Shown: positions 1 through 5,866 of the stretch, piece by piece
Layout: each line of letters begins with the position of its first letter
How positions within the stretch are numbered: position 1 is the first letter of the stretch
Source: Pseudomonadota bacterium
GTDB lineage: Bacteria; Pseudomonadota; Gammaproteobacteria; Burkholderiales; Burkholderiaceae
DNA: 6,760 nt
Assembly (NCBI GenBank): GCA_029777935.1
Contig: JAKORH010000052.1
Coordinates: forward strand, 1 to 6,760
Reading direction: 5' to 3'
The notes under the pieces: model-generated
Seen by the model: only the letters and a program-made list of their open reading frames with translations
What the model was told of the DNA's origin: nothing
Database searches by the model: none
Program-made: the position numbers and the translations under genes

Positions 1-206
1 ATCTCGCCGGTGAAGAATCGGTTGCGCAGCCGGCAGGTCCACTCGGGTGAACGCCCGATGGCTCGCGCGGTCTGCTCCATGCTCAGGCCGAAGTCCAGCG
101 GCAGCACCACCGCCTGCGCCTGCCGCAGTTGCTCGATCGTCTCGGCGCGCGCCACCATCTCGCGCGCCATCTCCAGTACCTCTCTTCCCCTCGCCATTCT
201 CGCCAT
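1..206 (-). CDS. HTH protein, probable transposase N-terminus (partial)
   Basis: Seen: an open frame on the minus strand begins at ATG 206-204 and stays open for 68 codons to the left edge, so the C-terminus is missing. A Shine-Dalgarno-like GAGGGG lies about 6 nt upstream of the ATG, which supports this start over the internal Met4. Residues 1-35 are helical and charged (AREMVARAETIEQLRQAQAV). Residues 41-64 (LSMEQTARAIGRSPEWTCRL plus RNRF) have the form of a helix-turn-helix. Family knowledge: short 'LRQAQAV-LPL-FGLS-EQTA-xIG' N-terminal modules occur in IS630-like transposases and in orphan HTH proteins related to them. Inference: it would bind DNA, perhaps transposon ends. The catalytic DDE part, if any, lies outside the window, so a stand-alone HTH protein cannot be excluded. 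The AT-rich stretch just upstream (about 225-268) may be the end of the element. Confidence 0.55.
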   Translation of the reverse strand, partial: MARMARGREVLEMAREMVARAETIEQLRQAQAVVLPLDFGLSMEQTARAIGRSPEWTCRLRNRFFTGE

Positions 207-239
207 GTCTATCCCCTCGTCGGTTGTGACATGGCTATT

Positions 240-254
240 ATTGATCTATTGATC
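240..254. repeat. Tandem ATTGATC heptamers in an AT-rich patch
   Basis: ATTGATC occurs at 240-246 and again at 248-254, inside the only clearly AT-rich stretch of the left part of the window (about 230-268). It lies between the start of the transposase-like gene and a truncated REP-like repeat. It could be part of a mobile-element end or a promoter or operator for the minus-strand HTH gene. No inverted partner is visible because the other end of the element is outside the window. Confidence 0.4.
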
Positions 255-268
255 AAGAAATGGAATAA

Positions 269-327
269 GCCGGGGCCGGAGCCTAATTCGAGCGTCGAAA
301 TTGGGTCCCGGCCTCCGCCGGGACGAC
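269..327. repeat. REP-like inverted pair, left copy (first unit truncated)
   Basis: The unit at 301-327 begins TTGGGTCCCGG and ends CGGGACGAC. It is identical over 27 nt to 5826-5852. It folds as an 8-bp stem (GTCCCGGC/GCCGGGAC) with a CTCC loop. Just left of it, 269-300 resembles the spacer plus the inner arm of the inverted partner unit seen at 5783-5825 (GCCGGGGCC, then CTAATTCGAG against CAATTTGCGAG, then CGAAA). The outer arm of that first unit is missing and is replaced by AT-rich sequence. Such palindromic units are usually dispersed through proteobacterial genomes and sit outside genes. This copy lies downstream of an hpf-like remnant, as the right copy lies downstream of intact hpf. 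Confidence 0.75.
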
Positions 328-342
328 GGGCGAGCGGTACGT

Positions 343-405
343 TCAGCGGCTGTGCAGCTTCACCTCGCAAGCTCTCTCGCGCGAGCTCCTCGAGCTTCCG
401 CGCGT
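343..405 (-). pseudogene. Remnant of the 3' end of an hpf/raiA-like gene
   Basis: Seen: 347-368 matches 5956-5977, the 3' end of the intact hibernation-factor gene in this window, at 21 of 22 positions. A second block at 387-396 (TCCTCGAGCT) matches 5998-6007 exactly. The distance between blocks is 2 nt shorter here, which shifts the frame. On the minus strand the upstream part therefore reads NARKLEELARE in one frame, against AARRQLEELARE in the intact protein. The last residues EVKLHSR and their stop (345-343, TGA) fall in another frame. Homology fades beyond about 405, and no intact N-terminal part is present. Inference: this is a decayed fragment left by duplication or recombination and is not a gene. 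The match is short, so the interpretation is moderate, but the block has the same orientation and the same adjacent REP-like repeat as the intact copy. Confidence 0.6.
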
Positions 406-496
406 TGCATCTGCAATCCGCCGGGGTGGGCCTGAAGGGGCCGTGTAATACGGGCGCGGCATCGTGGGTGCTCTGAACGAAGCATGGAGCGAATCG

Positions 497-1444
497 ATGC
501 ACGGCGAACGCATGCTGCAGCAGCAGATCGCGGCGCGCCTGTCGCGGCCGACGGCGAGCGCAGGTCTGATTGCGCGGCTCGTGCTGGTAACGCTCTTCTG
601 GGGTGGCTCGTTCATCGCCGCGCGCGAACTCGCGCTTTCGATGCCGCACTTCGTCGCTGCAGCCGGGCGCTACGTGATCGCGACCGCGGCGCTCTTCGTC
701 TTCCTGCGCCTGCGCGAGGGCCGATTGCCTCGGCCCACCGCGCGACAGTGGCTGTGGATCGCGCTGCTCGGCGCCACCGGCGTATTCGCGTTCAACGCGC
801 TGTACTTCGCGGCGATGGAGCGGATCACGGCCGGCCGGGCATCGCTGATCATCGCCACCGTGCCGGCGCTCACCGCGCTGGCGGCGTGGCGCTTCTTCGG
901 CCTGCGCTTCGCCTGGTGGCAGTGGGCGGGCGTGGCGGTCGCCCTTGGCGGGGTGGCGATCGTGATATCGCACGGCGACGTCGCTCGGTTGATCCATGAC
1001 GGCATCGGCGCCGGTGACGCGCTGATGCTCGGCGGCGCGTTGCTGATGGTCGTCTACACGCTGGTCGGCCGCGCGATGGTCCGCGGGCCGGGCGCGCTGT
1101 CGCCGTTGGCAACGACCGCCTACGCCGCGGCGCTCGGACTGCTTCCGCTCGCGGCGCTGGCAGTGCGCGAACTGATGCAGGCGCCGGCGCTTGAACTCGA
1201 CTGGGGCGAGGTCGCCGTGATCGCGTACCTGGGACTGCCGGGAACCGCACTCGCCTACGTGTGGTTCTACGAGGGGGTGAAGGAGATGGGGGCTGCGCGT
1301 GCCAGCGTGTTCGGCAATCTGGTGCCGGTGTTCGGCGTGGCGCTCGCGGGGCTGCTGCTCGGCGAGCCGCTGCTGGCATCGATGGTCGCCGGCGGACTTG
1401 TCACGCTGGCAGGCGTGAGCCTCACCAATCTCGAACGCGGCTGA
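497..1444 (+). CDS. EamA/DMT-family transporter
   Basis: An inner-membrane protein of the drug/metabolite transporter superfamily, whose members mostly export small metabolites; the substrate here cannot be read from sequence. From ATG 497 it is 315 residues, the usual length for two EamA domains of five helices each. Helix 1 holds FWGGSFIAAR (about 34-43). The first EamA repeat ends near residue 158 (WAGVAVALGGVAIVIS). The second runs from about 173 to 310 and contains the typical ARASVFGNLVPVFGVALAG (267-285) followed by LLLGEPL. GGAG at 486-489, 7 nt before ATG 497, decides the start; an upstream in-frame GTG (464) and a later ATG (512) are less well supported. The 5' region is occupied by the REP-like repeat and the hpf remnant. 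The next gene starts 98 nt downstream on the same strand, so co-transcription is possible but unproven. Family assignment is firm; substrate unknown. Confidence 0.93.
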   Translation: MHGERMLQQQIAARLSRPTASAGLIARLVLVTLFWGGSFIAARELALSMPHFVAAAGRYVIATAALFVFLRLREGRLPRPTARQWLWIALLGATGVFAFNALYFAAMERITAGRASLIIATVPALTALAAWRFFGLRFAWWQWAGVAVALGGVAIVISHGDVARLIHDGIGAGDALMLGGALLMVVYTLVGRAMVRGPGALSPLATTAYAAALGLLPLAALAVRELMQAPALELDWGEVAVIAYLGLPGTALAYVWFYEGVKEMGAARASVFGNLVPVFGVALAGLLLGEPLLASMVAGGLVTLAGVSLTNLERG

Positions 1445-1542
1445 GCCTCGCGCGCGTGAGCTCAAAGGGTGATCGATCTCGTCGTTATCTATCCGCACCG
1501 GCGCTAGGATCGGCAGTGACCCGATTCGGAATCGAAAACGAT

Positions 1543-2061
1543 ATGCCCGCAAGCCCGCATTCGAAGCGAACCGGCCGTGCGTGGTTCGTCGGACTGTTGT
1601 TGCTCGCGCTTGATGTGAATTCAGCCGCGGTCGAAGGGACGCTGCGCAATCCGTTCAACGACCCGTTCGTACAGGTCGCGAACGGACTCGCCGGCTGTCC
1701 GGTTCCCGAGGTGCCGATCTATGACCAAGCGGAATACCGGCAGCTTGCGCACGAACGTGCGCAGCGCGGGGTCAGTTGCTGGCTCGCCGGCCGGTGCCGG
1801 TTGAGTAACTCCTACTTGTACGACGCCGAGATCATTGCGCGCGTGCAGAAGGCCATTCTCGCCAGCGGGAAGTTCGGCGACACAAGCATCTGGGCGCTCG
1901 GTCAGCGCAGGCGCGTGCGGCTCAAGGGATGCGTCAGGACGGCGGAGCAGGCCCGCGAACTCCAGGCGATCGTGCGCGACATCGACGATGTGGAAGGCGT
2001 GGACGACGAGTTGATGATCGGCGTTCACGGCGCGCCGCCGTATGCCGTGCGCGGCAATTGA
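1543..2061 (+). CDS. Exported BON-domain protein
   Basis: A 172-residue protein with an N-terminal signal sequence: basic residues (KRTGR, 8-12), a hydrophobic core (AWFVGLLLLAL, 13-23) and a probable cleavage site near NSAA (26-29). It is expected in the periplasm. Residues about 94-160 form a BON domain (DAEIIARVQKAILASGKFGD, a basic strand RRRVRLKGCV, then a helix and a closing DDVEGVDDELMIG), the fold found in OsmY-type proteins and thought to bind membranes or phospholipid surfaces. Before it lies a conserved-looking segment AHERAQRGVSCWLAGRC (69-85). Cysteines at 52, 79, 85 and 130 could form two disulfides in the periplasm (inference). The ATG at 1543 was chosen because it directly precedes the signal peptide; the frame is open further upstream over the EamA gene but codes nothing signal-like there. 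The ribosome site is weak (GGAATCGAAAACGAT). It ends 8 nt from the convergent propeller gene. Confidence 0.85.
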   Translation: MPASPHSKRTGRAWFVGLLLLALDVNSAAVEGTLRNPFNDPFVQVANGLAGCPVPEVPIYDQAEYRQLAHERAQRGVSCWLAGRCRLSNSYLYDAEIIARVQKAILASGKFGDTSIWALGQRRRVRLKGCVRTAEQARELQAIVRDIDDVEGVDDELMIGVHGAPPYAVRGN

Positions 2062-2062
2062 C

Positions 2063-2091
2063 GCGGGGCTCAGGCCGATGCCGAGCCGCGC
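2063..2091. terminator. Possible bidirectional hairpin between convergent genes
   Basis: GCG-g-GGCTC (2063-2071) can pair with GAGCC-g-CGC (2083-2091), an imperfect 8-bp stem with an 11-nt loop. It lies at the meeting point of the BON gene (stop 2061) and the propeller gene (stop 2072-2070). No T-tract follows in either direction, so intrinsic termination is doubtful. The stem also overlaps the last codons of the propeller gene. Confidence 0.25.
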
Positions 2092-2729
2092 CCGGGCCTG
2101 CGCACGGTTCTGACTTTTCCGCTGCTTCCGCCGCCGCAGAAGAACTGATCGCGGCCGTCCGACTCGAGCCCGGACACGGCCACTCCGGGCGGCAGCGCGA
2201 GCCGTTCCATCACCTCTCCGGTGCGAGGATCGAGGTGACGCAATTCGCTCTCGTCGTCTTCCCAGGTCGCGTGCCAGAGTTCGCCGTCGATCCAGGTCAC
2301 GCCGGTGACGAAGCGATTGGACTCGATCGTGCGAAGGATCGCCCCGGTCTGCGGATCGATCTGATGGATCCTGCGGTCTCGATACTGAGCGATCCATAGC
2401 GATCCTTCGGCCCAGGCCAGCCCCGAGCCGCCGTCGCCCGGCGCCGGGATCGTGGCGAGCACGCGGCCGGTGTTGGGATCGATCTTCTGAATCCGATCGC
2501 CGGCAAGCTGATACAAATGCCGGCCGTCGTACGCAGTCCCCGCATGCGACGGGACATCGATCGACCGCAGCAACTTTCCGGCGACGGGGTCGAGGGCGTG
2601 CAGCTGGTCTCCCGCGGCAAGCCAGACCTGCCGGCCGTCGTACGTGACCCCGTTTACCCGCTCGACACCTTGAAACGGGCCGTACTCACGAACGATTTCT
2701 GCCGCTGATTCTGTTGCCGATCGCTTCAT
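2070..2729 (-). CDS. Small beta-propeller protein, glutamine-cyclotransferase-like
   Basis: A 219-residue protein built of about five repeats of roughly 40 residues. Each repeat has the pattern 'YDG/W.DG-x-LW' followed by 'DPxTG': DPVAGK (47-52), DPNTGR (84-89), DPQTGA (125-130), DPRTGE (167-172), and a last blade at 184-210 ending FFCGGGSSGKVRTVRR. The DPxTG signatures are 37, 41 and 42 residues apart. This is the hallmark of a YVTN/PQQ-like five-bladed propeller. Database annotation of such proteins often reads 'glutamine cyclotransferase', because plant-type glutaminyl cyclase is a five-bladed propeller. There is no signal peptide, so it is probably cytoplasmic, and I cannot identify catalytic residues; a binding or scaffold role is equally possible. 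The start at ATG 2729 lies 44 nt inside the upstream regulator gene on the same strand, suggesting translational coupling. No strong Shine-Dalgarno is visible. Confidence 0.8.
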   Translation of the reverse strand: MKRSATESAAEIVREYGPFQGVERVNGVTYDGRQVWLAAGDQLHALDPVAGKLLRSIDVPSHAGTAYDGRHLYQLAGDRIQKIDPNTGRVLATIPAPGDGGSGLAWAEGSLWIAQYRDRRIHQIDPQTGAILRTIESNRFVTGVTWIDGELWHATWEDDESELRHLDPRTGEVMERLALPPGVAVSGLESDGRDQFFCGGGSSGKVRTVRRPGRGSASA

Positions 2730-4035
2730 GCTGCGATGCTAGCCCCGACACTTCACGAGGTCGCCCCCGCATTCGCGAGTTCCGTCTTTGCGCGTCGCCG
2801 TTCGGAGCCTGCCACGCACGGATCGGCAACGGCGCAGGCAGCAGCAACGCCGTCGTGAATCCGGGAACGGGTGGAGTCGTCCAGCGACGCGCCCGCCCGC
2901 GGCCGTACCACTGCACCTTGTCTGCTGCTGCGAGACCGTCGAGCGCTCGCTGCACGTTGCGCTGGCTGGCGCCGAGCGCCAGCGCCAGCGCCGAGCTCGA
3001 CCACGACTCGCCGTCGGCGAGCAGCGCGAGCACCGCCGCATGCTTGTCCTCGACCGGCCACGCCAGCACGGCGACCTCGCGCGCGCCGCGTGGCACGAGC
3101 GCAAATCCGCGCTTCGTCGCGCTCACGCCGGCGAGCGTGCGCAGCGCCCTGCGCAGCCGGCCGACTTCGACGCGCAGCCGCGCGCGGTGCGAATCGTCGG
3201 CGAGCTTCAACCGGAAGGCCCGCGCGACGAGCGCGTCCCTTGGCACATCAGCCGGCCACGCTTCCGCGAGCGCCCGCGCCAGCGTGAACAGCACCGGACG
3301 CCTTGCGAGCGAGATCACCGTTCGTGCGTCACGCACGACATGCCGGCAGGCGTCGACCACGAGCGCTTTCGATGCCAGCAAGGCCTCGACCTCCTCGAGC
3401 CGCAGCAACCGGTCTTCGCCGTGCGCCAGCAAGCGTGCCGCGGGCGCGTTCAGCATGACCGTCGCGCTTTCGATCTCGGCCATCAGCGCGGCAATCCCGG
3501 CGTCGCGCGCGGCACGCCCCGCGCGAACCAGCGCCGCGCGTGCCGCCTTCGTCTGCAGGCGCCGCAGCGCGATTCCCGCTTCGACCAGCGCGTGGACGGC
3601 CTTCAACGCGGGTGGCAACGGCGCGGGATCGAGCGCGGCGAGCGCGCGCTCGGCCTCGTCGAGGCGCCCGATCAGGAGCAGGCGCCGGACCTCGAGGATC
3701 CTGGCATGCGCAGCGTTGCCGCGGTCGCCGTTCGCTTCGAGAATGGCCCGCGCGGCGTCGAGCGACTGCGACGGGAAGCCGAGGTCGCGCGCGGCGAGCG
3801 CAACCTCGGCTTCGGCGACGATGCACCGCGCGCGCGCCACCGCCTCATTCGTACCGAATGCGCGTGACGCGCGACGAAGCAGCGCCTTGGCGCGCACGAG
3901 TTCACCAAGCTGCGCCATCGCGATGCCGCGCAGCGCCAGCGCGGGTGCGTCCTCGCGTAGCGCGATCCGGTTCAGCGCGCCGAGCGGATCTCCCGCCGAA
4001 AGCGCGCGCGCCGCCGCTGTGATCAGCGAGTCCAT
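2686..4035 (-). CDS. Regulator: TPR-like helical region plus two winged-helix domains
   Basis: A 449-residue protein. Residues about 1-225 are alanine-rich amphipathic helices in pairs (ALALRGIAMAQLGELVRAKA 33-52, VRRLLLIGRLDEAERALAAL 116-135), like a tetratricopeptide scaffold that could sense a protein or ligand. Residues about 240-315 look like an OmpR/PhoB-type winged helix, with a recognition-helix-like SHRARLRVEVGRLRRAL (282-298) and a wing ATKRGFALVP. Residues about 330-390 form a second winged helix (VLALLADGESWSSSALALAL, then SQRNVQRALDGLAAADKVQW). No receiver or kinase domain is present. It is divergent from the DUF899 gene, with 87 nt between the starts, and precedes the propeller gene, so local control of both flanks is the natural inference. 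CGGGATTCGG before the ATG is only a weak ribosome site. The last 45 residues (after LLLPAPLP, 398-405) are polar, arginine-rich and unlike the rest. They overlap the propeller gene and may be an extension caused by a lost stop or a frameshift. Confidence 0.8.
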   Translation of the reverse strand: MDSLITAAARALSAGDPLGALNRIALREDAPALALRGIAMAQLGELVRAKALLRRASRAFGTNEAVARARCIVAEAEVALAARDLGFPSQSLDAARAILEANGDRGNAAHARILEVRRLLLIGRLDEAERALAALDPAPLPPALKAVHALVEAGIALRRLQTKAARAALVRAGRAARDAGIAALMAEIESATVMLNAPAARLLAHGEDRLLRLEEVEALLASKALVVDACRHVVRDARTVISLARRPVLFTLARALAEAWPADVPRDALVARAFRLKLADDSHRARLRVEVGRLRRALRTLAGVSATKRGFALVPRGAREVAVLAWPVEDKHAAVLALLADGESWSSSALALALGASQRNVQRALDGLAAADKVQWYGRGRARRWTTPPVPGFTTALLLPAPLPIRAWQAPNGDAQRRNSRMRGRPREVSGLASQHEAIGNRISGRNRS

Positions 4036-4122
4036 CCGAATCCCGCCAAACTTGTCACTCTCGCCTCCTGCGGGCGCGCTCCTAATCTATCTCACGTCAC
4101 CCACCAACGCAGGAGTGCAACG
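4036..4122. promoter_or_regulatory. Divergent control region with stem that can cover the DUF899 ribosome site
   Basis: These 87 nt must hold the promoters of both the minus-strand regulator and the plus-strand DUF899 gene. CTCCTGCG (4065-4072) is the perfect inverted complement of CGCAGGAG (4108-4115). The second arm contains the Shine-Dalgarno AGGAG (4111-4115) of the DUF899 gene, 7 nt before its ATG. A transcript starting upstream of 4065 could therefore hide its ribosome site. GTCAC occurs twice in the same orientation (4054-4058 and 4096-4100). TTGTCA (4052-4057) and TAATCT (4083-4088) resemble promoter boxes, but they are 25 nt apart, too far for a normal sigma-70 pair. I cannot assign a promoter with confidence. 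Confidence 0.45.
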
Positions 4123-4911
4123 ATGACCACACATGCAATCGGGACACGCAACGAATGGCTGGCCGCACGGCTTGCGCTGTTGCAGGCGGAAAAGGAGCAC
4201 ACGCGACGCGGCGACGAACTGGCGCGGCAGCGGCAGGCGCTGCCGTGGGTCCGGATCGACAAGGCGTATCGATTCGAGACCGCCGAAGGGAGCGCTTCAC
4301 TGGCGGACCTGTTCCGCGGGCGCTCGCAGCTTCTCGTCTACCACTTCATGTTCGGGCCCGATTACACGGCGGGATGTCCGGCGTGCTCGGCAATCGCCGA
4401 CGGCTTCAACGGGATCGCGGTACATCTGGCCCATCATGACGTGATGTTATGGGCGGTGTCGCGCGCGCCGCGGGGCAAGCTCGCGGCGTACCAGCAACGC
4501 ATGGGCTGGACGTTTCCGTGGGCGTCGTCGTTCGGAAGCGACTTCAACGCCGACTTCAACGTGTGGTTCAGCGAGGAGCAGCAGCGCGCAGGCGGCATCG
4601 AATACAACTACGTGCGCGAGGCACCGCTGCGGACGCCCGGCCGCGAAGGGGCCGTGATTTCGCGCGCCACGCCCGATGGCCCCTCGACGTTCGCAGCCAT
4701 GTCCGGGACCGACGCGGCCACGTACATCCGCGAGCGGCCGGGCATGAGCGCGTTCGCGCTCGAAGACGGGGTCGTCTACCACACCTACTCCACTTACGCG
4801 CGCGGATTGGACGGCCTGTGGGCCATGTACCAGTGGCTCGACCGTGCGCCGAAAGGCCGCAACGAGACCGGCCTGTGGTTCCGCCGCCACGACGAATACG
4901 ACCAGCGTTGA
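4123..4911 (+). CDS. DUF899 thioredoxin-fold family protein
   Basis: A 262-residue cytoplasmic protein of the DUF899 family, which has a thioredoxin-like fold and no settled biochemical role. Seen: a helical N-terminus (EWLAARLALLQAEKEHTRRG, 11-30), then LPWVRIDKAYRF (40-51). The core is LLVYHFMFGPDYTAGCPACS (70-89), with a CxxC motif at Cys85 and Cys88 in the position of a thioredoxin active site. Next come the family signature AVSRAP (111-116) and FPWASSFGSDFNADF (131-145). The C-terminal hallmark is VVYHTYSTYARGLD (217-230), followed by YQWLDRAPKGRNE. Length and motifs are complete. AGGAG at 4111-4115 with 7 nt spacing gives a strong start. It is followed after 8 nt by the DUF2182 membrane gene and faces the winged-helix regulator. 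A thiol redox or peroxide-related role is inference from fold and CxxC only. Confidence 0.92.
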   Translation: MTTHAIGTRNEWLAARLALLQAEKEHTRRGDELARQRQALPWVRIDKAYRFETAEGSASLADLFRGRSQLLVYHFMFGPDYTAGCPACSAIADGFNGIAVHLAHHDVMLWAVSRAPRGKLAAYQQRMGWTFPWASSFGSDFNADFNVWFSEEQQRAGGIEYNYVREAPLRTPGREGAVISRATPDGPSTFAAMSGTDAATYIRERPGMSAFALEDGVVYHTYSTYARGLDGLWAMYQWLDRAPKGRNETGLWFRRHDEYDQR

Positions 4912-4919
4912 GCGAAGCC

Positions 4920-5729
4920 ATGAACTTCGCCGGTGACGTTTCACACCGAATGGCGACCGAGCGCGCTTTCTTCGTCGTTTCGGCGCTCGCGTTCGTCGCC
5001 AGTGCAGCGCTGACGATCATCGGCAGCCGGTCGATGTCGGGCATGGGCGAGATGCCGATGCCCGGCGGCTGGACGATGTCGATGGCGTGGATGAGGATGC
5101 GCGGGCAATCGTGGCCGGCCGCCGCGGCGGCGTTCCTCGGCATGTGGGTCGTGATGATGGCGGCGATGATGCTGCCTTCGTTGGTGCCGATGCTCGCGCG
5201 CTATCGCGCCGCGGTTGGCACAAGCGGCGCGACGCGCCTCGGCCGGCTGACTGCGTGGGTCGGCGCAGGATATTTCACCGTCTGGATCGTTGCAGGCCTG
5301 ATTGCCTATGCAGCAGGTGCCGCGCTGGCGGCGGCGGAAATGCAGTTCCCCGCGTTCGCGCGCGCGGCGCCGATCGCCGCCGGCGTGGTGGTGCTGATCG
5401 CAGGCGCGCTGCAGTTCACCGCCTGGAAGGCGCGCCACCTCGCCGCCTGCCGGGCGGCACCTGCGCGCGGCAGCAGGCTTTCAGCCGACGCCACCGCGTG
5501 GCGGCATGGCGTGCAACTGGGCCTGCACTGCATCCAGAGTTGCGTCGGCTTGATCGCTGCACTGCTGGTCCTCGGCATCATGGACTTGCGCGTGATGGCC
5601 TGCGTGACGGCAGCGATCACGGTCGAACGACTCGCGCCCGGGAGCTGCAAGCGAGTCGCGCGAGCAGTCGGCGCGGCTGTCGTCGGCGCAGGGCTGCTCT
5701 TGACCGCGCATGCCGCCGGGTTCGGATGA
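4920..5729 (+). CDS. DUF2182 multi-helix membrane protein, Met-rich
   Basis: A 269-residue inner-membrane protein of the DUF2182 family, annotated generically as a predicted metal-binding integral membrane protein. Helix 1 is about 15-35. A loop at 39-60 carries eight methionines in 22 residues (MSGMGEMPMP, then MSMAWMRM). The signature helix MWVVMMAAMMLPSLVPM (75-91) adds six more. Further helices lie at about 112-135, 150-168, 203-222 and 245-265. Other family marks are AGALQFTAWKARHLAAC (161-177), LHCIQSCVG (202-210) and the closing VERLAP (235-240). Paired Cys204/Cys208 and Met clusters could bind a soft metal such as Cu(I); this is inference. ATG 4920 starts 8 nt after the DUF899 stop and lacks a strong ribosome site, so translation is probably coupled to DUF899. 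The open frame extends far upstream over the DUF899 gene, but that part is arginine-rich shadow sequence. It ends facing the convergent hpf gene, with repeats in between. Confidence 0.88.
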   Translation: MNFAGDVSHRMATERAFFVVSALAFVASAALTIIGSRSMSGMGEMPMPGGWTMSMAWMRMRGQSWPAAAAAFLGMWVVMMAAMMLPSLVPMLARYRAAVGTSGATRLGRLTAWVGAGYFTVWIVAGLIAYAAGAALAAAEMQFPAFARAAPIAAGVVVLIAGALQFTAWKARHLAACRAAPARGSRLSADATAWRHGVQLGLHCIQSCVGLIAALLVLGIMDLRVMACVTAAITVERLAPGSCKRVARAVGAAVVGAGLLLTAHAAGFG

Positions 5730-5782
5730 TGGATCGTGTGCGGTGCGCGCGGCGGCGCAGCCCGGCAGTTGGCCACTGCTCC

Positions 5783-5852
5783 GTCGCCCCGGCGCAGGCC
5801 GGGGCCCAATTTGCGAGAACGAAACTTGGGTCCCGGCCTCCGCCGGGACGAC
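5783..5852. repeat. REP-like inverted pair, right copy (complete)
   Basis: Two 27-nt palindromic units face each other across a 16-nt spacer. The unit at 5783-5809 (GTCGCCCCGG...GGGGCCCAA) matches the reverse complement of the unit at 5826-5852 (TTGGGTCCCGG...GGGACGAC) at 24 of 27 positions. Each folds as an 8-bp stem with a 4-nt loop (CTGC or CTCC when read in the same direction). One T-A pair in one unit is a C-G pair in the other, so pairing is preserved. The second unit is identical to 301-327. Lying between convergent DUF2182 and hpf genes, the pair may act as a transcription end or messenger-stabilising structure, as REP/BIME elements do elsewhere. Confidence 0.85.
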
Positions 5853-5866
5853 GCGGCAGTCGCTGT

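Noticed and set aside
209..1552. Long minus-strand open frame (447 codons) opposite the EamA gene
   Set aside because: Arg/His/Glu-rich composition with no recognisable fold, running through repeats and the hpf remnant; antisense to a clear ten-helix transporter.
4052..4088. TTGTCA and TAATCT as a sigma-70 promoter for DUF899
   Set aside because: The 25-nt spacing is outside the workable range, and no alternative -35 box fits the -10-like box.
2714..4126. Long plus-strand open frame (470 codons) opposite the regulator gene
   Set aside because: Its translation is low-complexity Ser/Ala/Arg sequence with no domain. It is the antisense shadow of a well-formed regulator frame in GC-rich DNA.
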